Notes: generated by a model from the letters alone, not told the origin. Shown: positions 18,727-28,432, counted from the stretch's first letter. The stretch is DNA of 46,174 nt from an uncultured Pelagibacteraceae bacterium (GCA_902533075.1 CACAKN010000008.1:1-46174), one strand, 5' to 3'. Numbers and translations: made by a program.

Positions 18727-18772
18727 AATTCAATAGTTATTCAATGTAAAGTAAATAATTACCTATTGAATT
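18727..18772. promoter_or_regulatory. 10-bp inverted repeat between the divergent decarboxylase and regA genes
   Basis: aattcaatag at 18727-18736 is an exact inverted copy of ctattgaatt at 18763-18772, with a 26-base spacer. It lies in the only 147-base gap between the two divergent starts and could be an operator for one or both genes. No transcription factor can be named from the sequence, and AT-richness makes such matches more likely by chance. Confidence 0.35.
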
Positions 18773-18799
18773 GTGGAAAAAAATCACCATATCTAAGCT

Positions 18800-19363
18800 A
18801 TGAAAAATGAGCCTACACTTCAAAATTTAGCTGATTTTGAGAATAAATCCCTATTAATTGTCGATGATGACAACCCTTTTAGAGAAAGGTTGGCTAGAGC
18901 TATGGAAAAAAAGGGATTTGAAGTTATTCAAGCTGAGGGTGTGAAAAAAGGCATAGATACAGTAAAAGCAAAAAAACCTGGATTCGCTGTTGTTGACCTT
19001 AGACTTGGAGATGGAAATGGCTTAGAGGTTGTGAAAGAGATACAGTCATCTAATTCAGAAAGTAGAATTATAATGCTTACAGGATATGGTAATATTCCAA
19101 CTGCAGTAGCAGCAATCAAAGAAGGGGCGATTGATTATTTAGCAAAACCTGCAGATGCAGATGATGTTGAAAAAGCTCTTTTAGCTGATCCAGAAAAAAA
19201 AGCTGCTCCACCTGAAAACCCGATGTCTGCAGATAGAGTTAAATGGGAACATATACATAGAGTTTTTGAATTATGTAATAGAAATGTTTCAGAAACTGCT
19301 AGAAGATTAAAAATGCACAGAAGAACTTTACAGAGAATTTTGTCTAAAAGATCCCCTAAATAA
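18800..19363 (+). CDS. regA: RegA/ActR/PrrA-type response regulator
   Basis: Redox-type global response regulator of alphaproteobacteria, 187 residues. The receiver domain (about 16-128) has the acidic pocket VDDD, phosphoacceptor Asp66 in VVDLRLGDG, Thr94 in MLTGYGN and Lys116 in YLAKPAD. A short proline-containing linker leads to a Fis-type helix-turn-helix (162-181, NVSETARRLKMHRRTLQRIL), which is nearly invariant in this family. The cognate membrane kinase RegB is not in the window. The 3' end overlaps the convergent bioY by 8 bases. Confidence 0.95.
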   Translation: MKNEPTLQNLADFENKSLLIVDDDNPFRERLARAMEKKGFEVIQAEGVKKGIDTVKAKKPGFAVVDLRLGDGNGLEVVKEIQSSNSESRIIMLTGYGNIPTAVAAIKEGAIDYLAKPADADDVEKALLADPEKKAAPPENPMSADRVKWEHIHRVFELCNRNVSETARRLKMHRRTLQRILSKRSPK

Positions 19364-19907
19364 GACCTCTAATTTTAAGAATTTTTTTAGCTAGAATTGT
19401 TAATAGAACCATCTTAAATAATTCAGCAAGTAAAAAAGGCATTACACCTAATTCAAAAATTGGCTTATCCCATCCTATTAATGTTCCTAACCACAAAATA
19501 CCAAAAAAATAAATCGTAGAAACTGATAAGACTAATTTAAGGAAAATTATAAAATAATTATCATCATTTTTTATAAAAGAAGCTAAAAAACATGCTGAAA
19601 GAAACCCAATTAAATATCCCATTGTTGGCCCAACAAAATATGTTAAACCTATTCCTCGTTCTGGGGAATTTGAAAAAACTGGCAAACCAAGAATACCCTC
19701 CAATAAATACAAACCTACTGAAGCAAGACCAATTTTATATCCAAAACCTATTCCAATAAACAGAACTATAAATGTTTGCATAGTCATAGGAACTGGATAA
19801 AAGGGTATCTTGAGCTTTGCGGAAATTGCTAGCATCACTGAGCCTAAAAAGATTATTATTAATGATTTTATTATTTGAGTTTGAGTATTTTGCTTTATTA
19901 GTTCCAT
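19356..19907 (-). CDS. bioY: BioY biotin transporter, ECF S-component
   Basis: Substrate-binding membrane subunit for biotin uptake. The 183-residue protein has about six hydrophobic helices. KLKIPFYPVPMTMQTFIVLF, GSVGLYLLEG-like text (here GLASVGLYLLEGILGLPVF) and YFVGPTMGYLIGFL match the family. No BioM/BioN energising genes are adjacent, so it works alone or with a shared ECF module elsewhere. This suggests that the organism takes up biotin; whether it also makes it cannot be told here. Head-to-head with polA over 46 bases. Confidence 0.93.
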   Translation of the reverse strand: MELIKQNTQTQIIKSLIIIFLGSVMLAISAKLKIPFYPVPMTMQTFIVLFIGIGFGYKIGLASVGLYLLEGILGLPVFSNSPERGIGLTYFVGPTMGYLIGFLSACFLASFIKNDDNYFIIFLKLVLSVSTIYFFGILWLGTLIGWDKPIFELGVMPFLLAELFKMVLLTILAKKILKIRGLI

Positions 19908-19953
19908 AAAAAATAATACTCTTATTTTAATTGAGAATCTATATTAATTTATA

Positions 19954-22728
19954 ATGAGTAAAATTCAAAAAACAGATCATTTTTATCTAATTGATGGTTC
20001 AGGTTATATTTTCCGAGCATATTATGCCCTACCTCCTCTGTCACGAAAGAGTGATGGACTTCCTACTGGAGCTGTGAGTGGCTTTTGTAGTATGCTCTTT
20101 AAACTTTTAGAGGACTCTAAGTCAAATCAAAATTTACAAAAACCAACACATTTTGCTGTTATATTTGACTCAGCTAGAAAAACTTTTAGAAATGAGATTT
20201 ATAGTGACTATAAAGCAAATAGAGCAGAAGCTCCAGATGATTTAGCCCCTCAATTTGAATACATTAGAAAATCCGTTCTTGCATTTAATTTACCGTCTGT
20301 TGAATTGGTTAATTATGAAGCAGACGACCTAATCGCAACATATGCAGATATGATTTTAGATAAAGGTGCCAAGGTAACAATAGTATCATCAGATAAAGAT
20401 TTGATGCAATTGTATAAGAAGAACGTAAGAATTTTTGATCCTATGAAAAATAAATTTATTTCAGAGGATGATATTAAAAATAAATTTGGTGTAGATTCTA
20501 GCAAAGTAATTGATGTTCAAGCATTAGCAGGTGATAGTAGTGATAATGTTCCTGGCGTTCCTGGAATAGGTGTAAAGACTGCAGCAGAATTAATAAATAA
20601 ATATGGCAATTTAGATAAACTTTTAAAATTTGCTCATGAGATTAAACAAAACAAAAGAAGAGAAACACTTATAGAAAATAAAGATAAAGCTTTGATTAGC
20701 AAAAAATTAGTTACATTAAAACATGATGCTCCAGTAGAAAAAGAGTTAAGTGAATTCTTATTAAAAGATATTGATAAAAACAAACTTTACAAATTTTTAA
20801 GAGAAATGGAATTTAATAGATTATTAAGTTCAGCAATATCTACTTATGGAGAACCTAAATTAAGTAGTGATAAAGTTGAAAAAAAACCTTCGGAAAGAAA
20901 AAAAGAAATTAATAAAAAAGAATATTTTTTGATAACAGATTTAAATAAAATTGATGATTGGATAAAAGAAGCAGAAGAAACTGGTGAAATAGCAGTCGAT
21001 ACAGAAACTAATTCATTAGATCCTCACCAAGCTGAATTAGTAGGAATATCCTTAAGCACTAAAATTGGCAAAGCATGCTATATCCCAATAGGACATGACT
21101 CAAAAAAATGTCTTAGTAAAGAATTAGTTTTGAAAAAATTAAAACCTTTACTTGAGGATCCTAGTATTAAAAAGATAGGGCAAAATATTAAATTTGATTT
21201 TATTGTGTTATACAAACATGGAATAAACATATCATCAATGGAAGACACAATGTTAATGTCATATGTGCTTGATGCAGGTAAAAATAGACACAACATGGAC
21301 ACCTTATCAGAAATACATTTGGACCATAAAACAATTCCTTTTAAAGATTTAGTTGGATCTGGAAAAAAAGAAATAAATTTCAGTAAAGTTGATATTGATA
21401 AAGCCAAAGATTATGCAGCAGAAGATGCTGATATAACTTTTAGATTGTATAAAAAATTCTATAAAAGTCTAAAAGAGGAAAAAATGATTAATATTTATGA
21501 AGTTTTTGAGAAACCAATGATAAAAATTTTGGCTTATATGGAAATAGAAGGAATTAAAGTTGATAATAAATTTCTAAAGATACTGTCATCTAAGTTTGAA
21601 AAAAAAATTGAAAAAATTCAAAAGAATGTATTTAAAATATCTAATAAAGAATTTAATATTGCATCCCCAAAACAACTTGGAGAAATTCTATATAATGAAT
21701 TAAAAATAGCAGATTTAAAAAAAACTAAAAAAGGAAGTTTTGCTACTAGCGCATCTGTACTTGAAGATTTAGCTTTTAAAGGTCATAAATTTCCAAAATT
21801 AATTTTAGATTGGAGACAACTTTCTAAATTAAAAAATACTTACTCAGACTCTCTTCCAGGTCATATAAATCCAAAAACAATGAGAGTTCATACATCCTTT
21901 TTACTTGCAGCTACTACTACAGGAAGATTAGCATCAAGTGATCCAAATTTACAAAATATTCCTATTAAGTCTGAGGATGGAAAAGATATTAGAAAAGCCT
22001 TTGTAGCAGAAAAAGATAATGTTTTGATTTCTGCTGATTATAATCAAATAGAAATGAGAATTTTGGCGGATTTAGCAGACGTTAAAGAATTAAAGAAAGC
22101 ATTTAAAAATAATATTGATATTCATTCATTAACAGCAAGCCAAATATTTAATATTGATATTAAAAAAGTCAATGAGGATCAAAGAAGAAAAGCTAAAGCT
22201 ATAAACTTTGGAATAATTTATGGAATCTCACAATATGGACTTGCTAAACAAATAAATGTATCAAATTATGAAGCAGAAAACTTCTTAAATGCGTATTTTG
22301 CTAGATTTCCAGAAATAAAAGTTTATATGGATCAGACAATTAAATTTTGTAGAAAAAGTGGTTATGTAAACAATATTTTTGGAAGAAGATCTCACTTTAT
22401 TAATATCAATGATAAAAATTATAATGTTAGAAATTTTCAAGAACGTGCAGCTATTAATGCTCCTATTCAAGGTTCTGCAGCAGAAATTATGAGATTAGCT
22501 ATGATAAGATTAGATAAAAAATTAAGTGATAATAAATTCAAAAAAACAAAAATGTTACTCCAAATCCATGATGAACTAATTTTTGAGACCCATAAAGATG
22601 AATCTAAGAGAGTCAGTAAAACCATAATTGAAGAAATGTCGAGTGTTGCTAAAAGCGATCAGCATTCTTTTTCTATACCTCTAACTGTGGATCTGGACAT
22701 GGGTGAAAATTGGGGCACTCTACACTAA
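19954..22728 (+). CDS. polA: DNA polymerase I
   Basis: Repair and Okazaki-processing polymerase of 924 residues with all three domains. The 5' nuclease (about 1-300) shows LIDGSGYIFRAYYALPPL, NYEADDLIATYAD and the helix-hairpin-helix GVPGIGVKTAAELI. The 3'-5' exonuclease retains its metal ligands: AVDTETNSLD (Exo I), GQNIKFDFIVL (Exo II) and YAAEDADIT (Exo III), so proofreading should be active. The polymerase domain has motif A SADYNQIEMRILA, motif B RRKAKAINFGIIYGIS and motif C LLQIHDELIFE. Full length and intact. Confidence 0.98.
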   Translation: MSKIQKTDHFYLIDGSGYIFRAYYALPPLSRKSDGLPTGAVSGFCSMLFKLLEDSKSNQNLQKPTHFAVIFDSARKTFRNEIYSDYKANRAEAPDDLAPQFEYIRKSVLAFNLPSVELVNYEADDLIATYADMILDKGAKVTIVSSDKDLMQLYKKNVRIFDPMKNKFISEDDIKNKFGVDSSKVIDVQALAGDSSDNVPGVPGIGVKTAAELINKYGNLDKLLKFAHEIKQNKRRETLIENKDKALISKKLVTLKHDAPVEKELSEFLLKDIDKNKLYKFLREMEFNRLLSSAISTYGEPKLSSDKVEKKPSERKKEINKKEYFLITDLNKIDDWIKEAEETGEIAVDTETNSLDPHQAELVGISLSTKIGKACYIPIGHDSKKCLSKELVLKKLKPLLEDPSIKKIGQNIKFDFIVLYKHGINISSMEDTMLMSYVLDAGKNRHNMDTLSEIHLDHKTIPFKDLVGSGKKEINFSKVDIDKAKDYAAEDADITFRLYKKFYKSLKEEKMINIYEVFEKPMIKILAYMEIEGIKVDNKFLKILSSKFEKKIEKIQKNVFKISNKEFNIASPKQLGEILYNELKIADLKKTKKGSFATSASVLEDLAFKGHKFPKLILDWRQLSKLKNTYSDSLPGHINPKTMRVHTSFLLAATTTGRLASSDPNLQNIPIKSEDGKDIRKAFVAEKDNVLISADYNQIEMRILADLADVKELKKAFKNNIDIHSLTASQIFNIDIKKVNEDQRRKAKAINFGIIYGISQYGLAKQINVSNYEAENFLNAYFARFPEIKVYMDQTIKFCRKSGYVNNIFGRRSHFININDKNYNVRNFQERAAINAPIQGSAAEIMRLAMIRLDKKLSDNKFKKTKMLLQIHDELIFETHKDESKRVSKTIIEEMSSVAKSDQHSFSIPLTVDLDMGENWGTLH

Positions 22729-22767
22729 TTTAATTTGATTGCCCAATTTGTGACAATTTAGTATTTT

Positions 22768-22773
22768 TATAAT
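22768..22773 (+). promoter_or_regulatory. Perfect -10 box just before chvI (possible leaderless start)
   Basis: TATAAT lies 5 bases before the chvI ATG at 22779, which puts the expected initiation point at or next to the start codon. No Shine-Dalgarno sequence is visible and the -35 region is weak. AT-rich sequence makes a chance match possible. Confidence 0.35.
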
Positions 22774-22778
22774 AGTCT

Positions 22779-23486
22779 ATGCAAAAACAAACAATTGCCC
22801 TTGTCGATGATGATAGAAATATATTAACAAGTCTCAGTATTGCTTTAGAGAAGGAGGGCTTTAATGTTCAAACATTTATTGATGGTGAAAGTGCATTAAT
22901 TGGATTGTCAAGATCTCCTCCTGACTTAGCAATAATTGATATTAAAATGCCTAAAATGGATGGTGAAGAGTTACTTAAAAAGCTTAGAAAAAAAACATCA
23001 ATGCCAGTTATTTTTCTTACATCAAAAGATGATGAAATTGATGAGTTACTTGGCCTTAAACTTGGTGCTGATGATTTTGTCAAAAAGTCGGGTGGATTTT
23101 CTATTAAAGTTTTAATTGAAAGAATAAGAGTTCAACTAAGAAAAAAAGACAATAGTAATTCAATTGAGGAAAATAAAACTATAATATCACATGGAAAATT
23201 AAAGTTAGACCCATCTCAATTAGAATGTGAATGGAATGGAATGCAGTTACCTGATAAACTTACTACAACAGAATTTTTAATTGTGAAAGAATTAGCTAAA
23301 AGACCAGGAATAATAAAAGAAAGAGCTCAATTAATGGATATAGCATATAGAGAAGACACAGATATAGAAGACAGAACAATAGATAGCCATGTTAAGAGAA
23401 TAAGAAAAAAATTTAAAAAAGTTGACCCTGAGTTTTCAGCTATAGAAACAAGATACGGAAGCGGGTACAGGTGGAATGTTAATTGA
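22779..23486 (+). CDS. chvI: ChvI-like OmpR-family response regulator
   Basis: Two-component regulator of 235 residues, paired with the downstream kinase; in alphaproteobacteria ChvG-ChvI responds to envelope/acid stress. The receiver domain has VDDD at 9-12, phosphoacceptor Asp54 in IIDIKMP and Thr81 in FLTSKD. The C-terminal winged helix (about 135-232) ends with DRTIDSHVKRIRKKF and IETRYGSGYRW. Oddity: after GADDF the usual K-P-F is replaced by KKSGGFS (102-108), so the conserved cis-proline after the switch lysine is missing and two residues are inserted. The four-base overlap (ATGA) with chvG indicates coupled translation. Confidence 0.9.
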   Translation: MQKQTIALVDDDRNILTSLSIALEKEGFNVQTFIDGESALIGLSRSPPDLAIIDIKMPKMDGEELLKKLRKKTSMPVIFLTSKDDEIDELLGLKLGADDFVKKSGGFSIKVLIERIRVQLRKKDNSNSIEENKTIISHGKLKLDPSQLECEWNGMQLPDKLTTTEFLIVKELAKRPGIIKERAQLMDIAYREDTDIEDRTIDSHVKRIRKKFKKVDPEFSAIETRYGSGYRWNVN

Positions 23487-25027
23487 TGTTCAGCAGTCTT
23501 CTCAAAAACTTATCAATTTTAAAAAAATTCTTATTTATAAATTTAATTTTTTTTACAATCATGGGGCTGTTTACATTTGCTTACATTAAAAATGTACAAC
23601 CAAATTTAATAAAAAAAAAATCCTCAAATCATATTGAAGTTATCAATAATACAATTGATAATCTAATCAGATTAGATGTAAAATTTATTGAAGAAGATAT
23701 TAGAAGATTTTTATTTTCTACAAGATTTTTATTTCAAAACTTAGATAGAGTAATATTTTTTGATAATGAATTAAACTTAGTAGGTGATACTGATACTTTA
23801 GATTTAGATCCCAGATCATTTTCAACAAGGTTAGATACTGTTGAATTGGAGATATTGAGTGAAAAAAAAACTAAAGAAATTACAGAAAAAAAAAATATAA
23901 ATATAGGAAGTGAAAACGCAGTTTCTTTAAGTGATATATTGTTTAATTACGCCGGGTCAAAAAATTTTGGAATTCCATTTACATTTACTCAAGAAGAATT
24001 TAATAAATTTAAACTAACAACAATAAAAAATGTGATGCAAGATGGACAAAATATAGGCTATTTAGCTATTACAGAAAATGCAAATGATATTAAAGCAGCG
24101 ATAGACGAGAGAAAAACTTTCATAATTAGAACTGCGTTTGCTGTTGGTATCGTGATATTAATCTTTTCCTTTGTATTAAACAGGTACTTTCTTAAGCCAA
24201 TTAAAAATTTAGTTAGTTATACAAAAACAATAAAAGATAAAAATCCAAAAACGACAAATATAGATACATTAAAATTGAGAAATGATGAACTCGGATTACT
24301 TTCAAATTCTTTAGATGACATGACGTTAGAATTACAAAAAAGAATTACTCATGCAGAAAATTTTTCAACTGATCTTGTTCATGAAATAAGAAATCCTCTT
24401 GCTTCGCTTAAAAGTGCATCAGAAATTTTACATGATACTACTGATTTGGATCAAAGAATAAAGTTAATTGATATATTGAGCCATGATGTCCAAAGAATTG
24501 AAAGACTAATTACAGATTATTCTCAAATGTTGAAGGATGAAGTTGCATTAAGTAAAGAAAAAATTAAAAAATTAGATGTAGAGCCTATAGTAAAATCTGT
24601 AGTGGATGATTTTAATAATATATACAAACTTAAAAGAGGTATCAAAATTTCATATGAAAATGATGGTAAAAATAAATATTTCATTAATGGAATAGAAAAT
24701 AGGATTGAACAAATAGTTGCAAATCTTTTGGAAAATGCAATTTCATTTAGTAAAGATAATAGTGACGTTAAAGTAAGAATCTCTAAATTAAATGATAATA
24801 AAGTTATAGTTAATGTGTTAGATGAAGGTCAAGGATTTAGGGAAAAGGACACTAATAAGATATTTAAAAGATTCTACAGTAATAGACCTGATAAATTTGG
24901 TCAGCACTCTGGATTGGGTCTAAACATAGTTAAAAATTTAGTTGATTTACATAATGCTTCTATTAAAGCATCAAATAGATTAGATCGTAAAGGAGCAAGT
25001 ATGGAAATAATTTTTCCTAAAGTGTAA
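23483..25027 (+). CDS. chvG: ChvG-like sensor histidine kinase
   Basis: Inner-membrane kinase of 514 residues. It has two membrane segments (about 16-35 and 213-235) flanking a periplasmic sensor domain of about 175 residues. HAMP linker (about 236-290) follows, then HisKA with STDLVHEIRNPLASLKSA (His300) and an ATPase domain with N-box EQIVANLLENAISFS, G1 VLDEGQGF, F-box IFKRFYS and G2 GQHSGLGLNIVKNL. All catalytic motifs are intact. Coupled to chvI. The periplasmic domain resembles that of ChvG/ExoS by position and size, but the ligand or partner cannot be read from the sequence. Confidence 0.92.
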   Translation: MMFSSLLKNLSILKKFLFINLIFFTIMGLFTFAYIKNVQPNLIKKKSSNHIEVINNTIDNLIRLDVKFIEEDIRRFLFSTRFLFQNLDRVIFFDNELNLVGDTDTLDLDPRSFSTRLDTVELEILSEKKTKEITEKKNINIGSENAVSLSDILFNYAGSKNFGIPFTFTQEEFNKFKLTTIKNVMQDGQNIGYLAITENANDIKAAIDERKTFIIRTAFAVGIVILIFSFVLNRYFLKPIKNLVSYTKTIKDKNPKTTNIDTLKLRNDELGLLSNSLDDMTLELQKRITHAENFSTDLVHEIRNPLASLKSASEILHDTTDLDQRIKLIDILSHDVQRIERLITDYSQMLKDEVALSKEKIKKLDVEPIVKSVVDDFNNIYKLKRGIKISYENDGKNKYFINGIENRIEQIVANLLENAISFSKDNSDVKVRISKLNDNKVIVNVLDEGQGFREKDTNKIFKRFYSNRPDKFGQHSGLGLNIVKNLVDLHNASIKASNRLDRKGASMEIIFPKV

Positions 25028-25072
25028 ATAGTTCTATTGATTAATTAATCCTTTATTGCTAGAAAACTCTTC

Positions 25073-26359
25073 ATGAATGATTTCAAAGTAAAAGATATAT
25101 CTCAAGCAGAATTTGGTCGGAAAGAAATATCAATAGCTGAAAGTGAAATGCCAGGACTAATGGCTTTGAGAGAAGAATACTTAGGAAAGTCACCTCTAAA
25201 GGGAGCTAAAATTATTGGTTGTTTACACATGACTATTCAAACAGCTGTTTTAATTGAAACGTTAGTAAATTTAGGCGCTGATGTAAGATGGTCTTCTTGT
25301 AACATTTTTTCAACTCAAGATCATGCAGCAGCTGCAATCGCTAAAGTTGGGATACCTGTTTATGCTTGGAAGGGTGAAACAGAAGAGGAATATCTTTGGT
25401 GTATAAAACAAACAATAGTCGGTAATAAGGATTGGAAACCAAATATGCTTTTAGATGATGGTGGTGATCTAACTGCCATTATGCATAACGAATATAAAGA
25501 ATTAATAAAAGATGTAAAAGGCGTTTCTGAGGAGACAACAACTGGAATCAAAGCTTTAAATAAAATGGAAAAAGATAAATCTCTCTTAGTTCCAGCAATA
25601 AATGTCAATGATTCAGTCACTAAATCCAAATTTGATAATCTTTATGGGTGCAGAGAAAGTTTAGTTGATGGTATTAGAAGAGCAACTGATGTTATGATGT
25701 CAGGAAAAATAGCTATTGTAGCTGGGTTTGGTGATGTTGGAAAAGGAAGTGCTGCATCTTTAAGACAAAGTGGTGCTAGAGTTTTAGTTACTGAGGCAGA
25801 TCCAATTTGTGCTCTACAGGCTGCAATGGAGGGATATGAAGTAGTCTTAATGGAAGAAGCCATTAGTAAAGCAGATATAATTGTAACTGCAACTGGAAAC
25901 AAAGACATTGTTACTGCAGACCATATGAGAGAAATGAAAGATAGAGCTATATTATGCAATATCGGACATTTTGACAATGAGATCCAAGTCGAGGCACTGA
26001 AAAACTACAAATGGACAGAGGTAAAACCACAAGTACATGAAATAGAACTTCCAAGTAAAAAAAGAATTATTCTTTTAGCCGAGGGAAGATTGGTAAATTT
26101 AGGTTGTGCAACTGGTCATCCAAGTTTTGTAATGAGCGCATCATTTACTAATCAAGTTATTGCTCAAATTGAGCTTTGGAATAATCATAAAAATTATGAA
26201 AACAAGGTATATGTTTTACCTAAACATCTTGATGAAAAAGTAGCTACATTACATCTTAAAAAGGTTGGTGCAAAATTAACTAAATTATCTAAAGAACAAG
26301 CGGACTACATTAGTGTTGAAGTAGAGGGTCCATTTAAACCTAATGCCTATCGCTACTAG
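25073..26359 (+). CDS. ahcY: S-adenosylhomocysteine hydrolase
   Basis: NAD-dependent enzyme that splits S-adenosylhomocysteine to adenosine and homocysteine, keeping methylation going. The 428-residue protein has the substrate segments [16 protein letters not shown] and [16 protein letters not shown], the NAD-binding [35 protein letters not shown] and the C-terminal ending KPNAYRY. Length and motifs are full. It follows chvG by 45 bases, without a visible SAH-type riboswitch in that gap. It overlaps tsaE by 17 bases. Works in the same cycle as metX/metW. Confidence 0.98.
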   Translation: MNDFKVKDISQAEFGRKEISIAESEMPGLMALREEYLGKSPLKGAKIIGCLHMTIQTAVLIETLVNLGADVRWSSCNIFSTQDHAAAAIAKVGIPVYAWKGETEEEYLWCIKQTIVGNKDWKPNMLLDDGGDLTAIMHNEYKELIKDVKGVSEETTTGIKALNKMEKDKSLLVPAINVNDSVTKSKFDNLYGCRESLVDGIRRATDVMMSGKIAIVAGFGDVGKGSAASLRQSGARVLVTEADPICALQAAMEGYEVVLMEEAISKADIIVTATGNKDIVTADHMREMKDRAILCNIGHFDNEIQVEALKNYKWTEVKPQVHEIELPSKKRIILLAEGRLVNLGCATGHPSFVMSASFTNQVIAQIELWNNHKNYENKVYVLPKHLDEKVATLHLKKVGAKLTKLSKEQADYISVEVEGPFKPNAYRY

Positions 26360-26798
26360 TAATGAAAAAGTTGATTTATTTTCAGAAAATCAAACAAAAG
26401 AATTAGCTAATAAATTTTCAAGAAAAATCACAGCAGGTGATATAGTATTTTTGTATGGTGAGATTGGGGTAGGTAAAACTACTTTTATTAGATATTTAAT
26501 AAATTTTTTACAAAAAAATAATAAATTAAATATTACTGAGGTTACAAGCCCAACGTTTAATATATTAAATGAATATCAGATTAATGAAATTAAAATCTAT
26601 CATTACGATTTATTTAGACTGAAGTCTACAGCAGAAATAAAAAATCTAGATTTATTTGAGGAAAATTTGAATGTAATTACATTAATAGAATGGCCCCAAA
26701 TTATTGAGAAAAAACCCCAAAATTTGATAGAATTAATTTTTAATTATGAGGGGGATCACAACAAAAGATCTGTACAAATAAAAGGCCTTAAGATCTAA
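26343..26798 (+). CDS. tsaE: tRNA threonylcarbamoyladenosine biosynthesis ATPase TsaE
   Basis: Small ATPase of the TsaBDE complex, which makes t6A37 on ANN-decoding tRNAs. The 151-residue protein has a Walker A motif [13 protein letters not shown] (GEIGVGKTT at 39-47), the [13 protein letters not shown] segment, YHYDLFRL and IEWPQII, all hallmarks of the YjeE/TsaE family. The start lies 17 bases inside ahcY. The order tsaE-amgK-murU is common in alphaproteobacteria, so the gene call is well supported by context. Confidence 0.95.
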   Translation: MPIATSNEKVDLFSENQTKELANKFSRKITAGDIVFLYGEIGVGKTTFIRYLINFLQKNNKLNITEVTSPTFNILNEYQINEIKIYHYDLFRLKSTAEIKNLDLFEENLNVITLIEWPQIIEKKPQNLIELIFNYEGDHNKRSVQIKGLKI

Positions 26799-26805
26799 AA
26801 TTATA

Positions 26806-27753
26806 ATGAAAAATTTAAAAAAAATAAAAGGAGATGCATCTTTTAGAAAATTTTTCAGAAAGAAGAATAAACACCAAAATACAATTATGGTTTTTGCAAA
26901 AAAAGATAAATTTAAAAATCTAATTGTATATGATGCAATAAATAAAATTTTTAATAATAATAAAATTTTAGCCCCGAAACTTTATTTTGAGAATTATAAA
27001 AAGAATTATATTGAAATTCAGGATTTTGGAAATAGGACAATATTTAAAGTTTTAAATAAAAAAACAAATAACAAACTCTTTTATTTTAAAAAAATAATTG
27101 TGATATTAAATAAAATACAATTAATAAAAGATAGAAATGTTTTTAATTTTAAAAAAAAAAATTATAAGATTCCAAAATATAGTAAAAAAATACTCATTGA
27201 AGAGGCTAACTTATTTTGTGATTGGTATGTAAAAAAGAACTTACCAAAAGCAATTAGGTCTAAATTTACAAAAAAATATGAAAAAATAATTAAAAAATTA
27301 ATTTCAAGCCTTAAATTAAAAGATAACACTTTTGTTCATAGAGATTTTCATGTTTCAAACTTAATGCTAGTAAAAAATCAATTGGGGATCATAGACAGTC
27401 AAGATGCATTGATTGGAAATAAAGCTTATGATTTAGCATCATTAATAGATGATGTAAGGTTTAAAACGTCTTTATCCTTAAAAAAAAAGATCTATGATTT
27501 TTATGTTAATAAACAAAGGAAATTAGACAAACTTAAATTCAAAAATGATTTTCAAATATTATCAATTTTAAGAAATTTAAAGATAATTGGAATTTTTACT
27601 CGTCTCGCGGCAAGAGATAGAAAAAAAGGTTATCTAAAATTTATACCTTATGCATGGAAATTAATATCAATAAGAATAAATGAAAATAAAATATTTAAAG
27701 ACTTAAGAGATTTATTGTCAAAAAATTTTGAAAAAAAAATAAATGAAAATTAA
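26806..27753 (+). CDS. amgK: Aminoglycoside-phosphotransferase-fold kinase, AmgK-like
   Basis: Kinase-fold protein of 315 residues. AmgK phosphorylates N-acetylmuramate/N-acetylglucosamine at the anomeric position in cell-wall recycling. The catalytic loop FVHRDFHVSNLMLV (HRDFH at 178-182) and metal-binding GIIDSQDALIGNKAYDLASL (Asp197) are clear. The N-terminal half is very lysine/asparagine-rich and diverged. Immediately followed by the MurU-like nucleotidyltransferase (11-base overlap), the usual partner; together they give UDP-MurNAc without the MurQ route. The specific substrate is inferred from this pairing. Confidence 0.85.
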   Translation: MKNLKKIKGDASFRKFFRKKNKHQNTIMVFAKKDKFKNLIVYDAINKIFNNNKILAPKLYFENYKKNYIEIQDFGNRTIFKVLNKKTNNKLFYFKKIIVILNKIQLIKDRNVFNFKKKNYKIPKYSKKILIEEANLFCDWYVKKNLPKAIRSKFTKKYEKIIKKLISSLKLKDNTFVHRDFHVSNLMLVKNQLGIIDSQDALIGNKAYDLASLIDDVRFKTSLSLKKKIYDFYVNKQRKLDKLKFKNDFQILSILRNLKIIGIFTRLAARDRKKGYLKFIPYAWKLISIRINENKIFKDLRDLLSKNFEKKINEN

Positions 27754-28432
27754 TACAGCTTTAATTTTATGTGCTGGATTTGGAAAAAGATTAAATCCCT
27801 TAACTCTTAAAACTCCAAAACCACTCCTCGAACTAAAAAATATTACTTTGCTAGAGAATTGTATTAATACAATAAAATTCTCAGGAATTCAGAAGATAAT
27901 TATAAATACTTTTCATCTTGAGGATCAAGTTTTAGATTTTATTAATAATAAAAATTTTCAAGTTGAAATTCAAATAGTAAAGGATGGAGATAAAATCTTG
28001 AATACAGGTGGTGGAATATTAAATATGATAAATCACTCTCAAGATGATGATTTTTTTGTTTTTAATCCTGATACTATTTGGAGTTTAAATTATGTTAATG
28101 AAATAAAAAGAATGCAAAAATTTTACTTTGAAAAAAAATTAGATAATGTTCTTTTGGTTATCAATAAACAACTAAGTTTTGATAAAAGTCTACAAGGTGA
28201 TTTTAAGTTAGAAGATTATTTATTAAGTAAAAATGGTGATAGAAATTTTGTTTATACTGGTTGTCAAATTTTGAGTAAAAGTTTATTTAAGAATAATAAA
28301 GTATTTAATTTTCCGATTCTAGATGTATGGGAAAAATTGCTAAAAAAAAATGAGTTGAATGGTTTTGAAAGTTTAAATAAATTTTATCATTTGACTAATT
28401 TAGATATATTTAAAAAATTAAAAGATCTTTAG
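27743..28432 (+). CDS. murU: MurU-like sugar-phosphate nucleotidyltransferase
   Basis: Nucleotidyltransferase of 229 residues. The N-terminal LCAGFGKRLNPLTLKTPKPL is the pyrophosphorylase signature, with the lysine of the KPLLEL segment. LNTGGGILNMI and FFVFNPDTIW (substrate-binding aspartate) follow. In the AmgK-MurU pathway it adds UMP to MurNAc-1-phosphate. A mannose-1-phosphate guanylyltransferase role is possible on motifs alone, but the position after amgK favours MurU. Its end overlaps convergent gpmA by 23 bases, so the last codons are shared with the opposite strand. Confidence 0.87.
   Translation: MKINTALILCAGFGKRLNPLTLKTPKPLLELKNITLLENCINTIKFSGIQKIIINTFHLEDQVLDFINNKNFQVEIQIVKDGDKILNTGGGILNMINHSQDDDFFVFNPDTIWSLNYVNEIKRMQKFYFEKKLDNVLLVINKQLSFDKSLQGDFKLEDYLLSKNGDRNFVYTGCQILSKSLFKNNKVFNFPILDVWEKLLKKNELNGFESLNKFYHLTNLDIFKKLKDL

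Noticed and set aside
25028-25072. SAH riboswitch before ahcY
   Set aside because: Only 45 bases are available and no GC-containing structured core is seen.
25642-25977. 111-codon open frame opposite ahcY
   Set aside because: Shadow of a highly conserved gene; hydrophobic composition is what the opposite strand of GA-rich codons gives.
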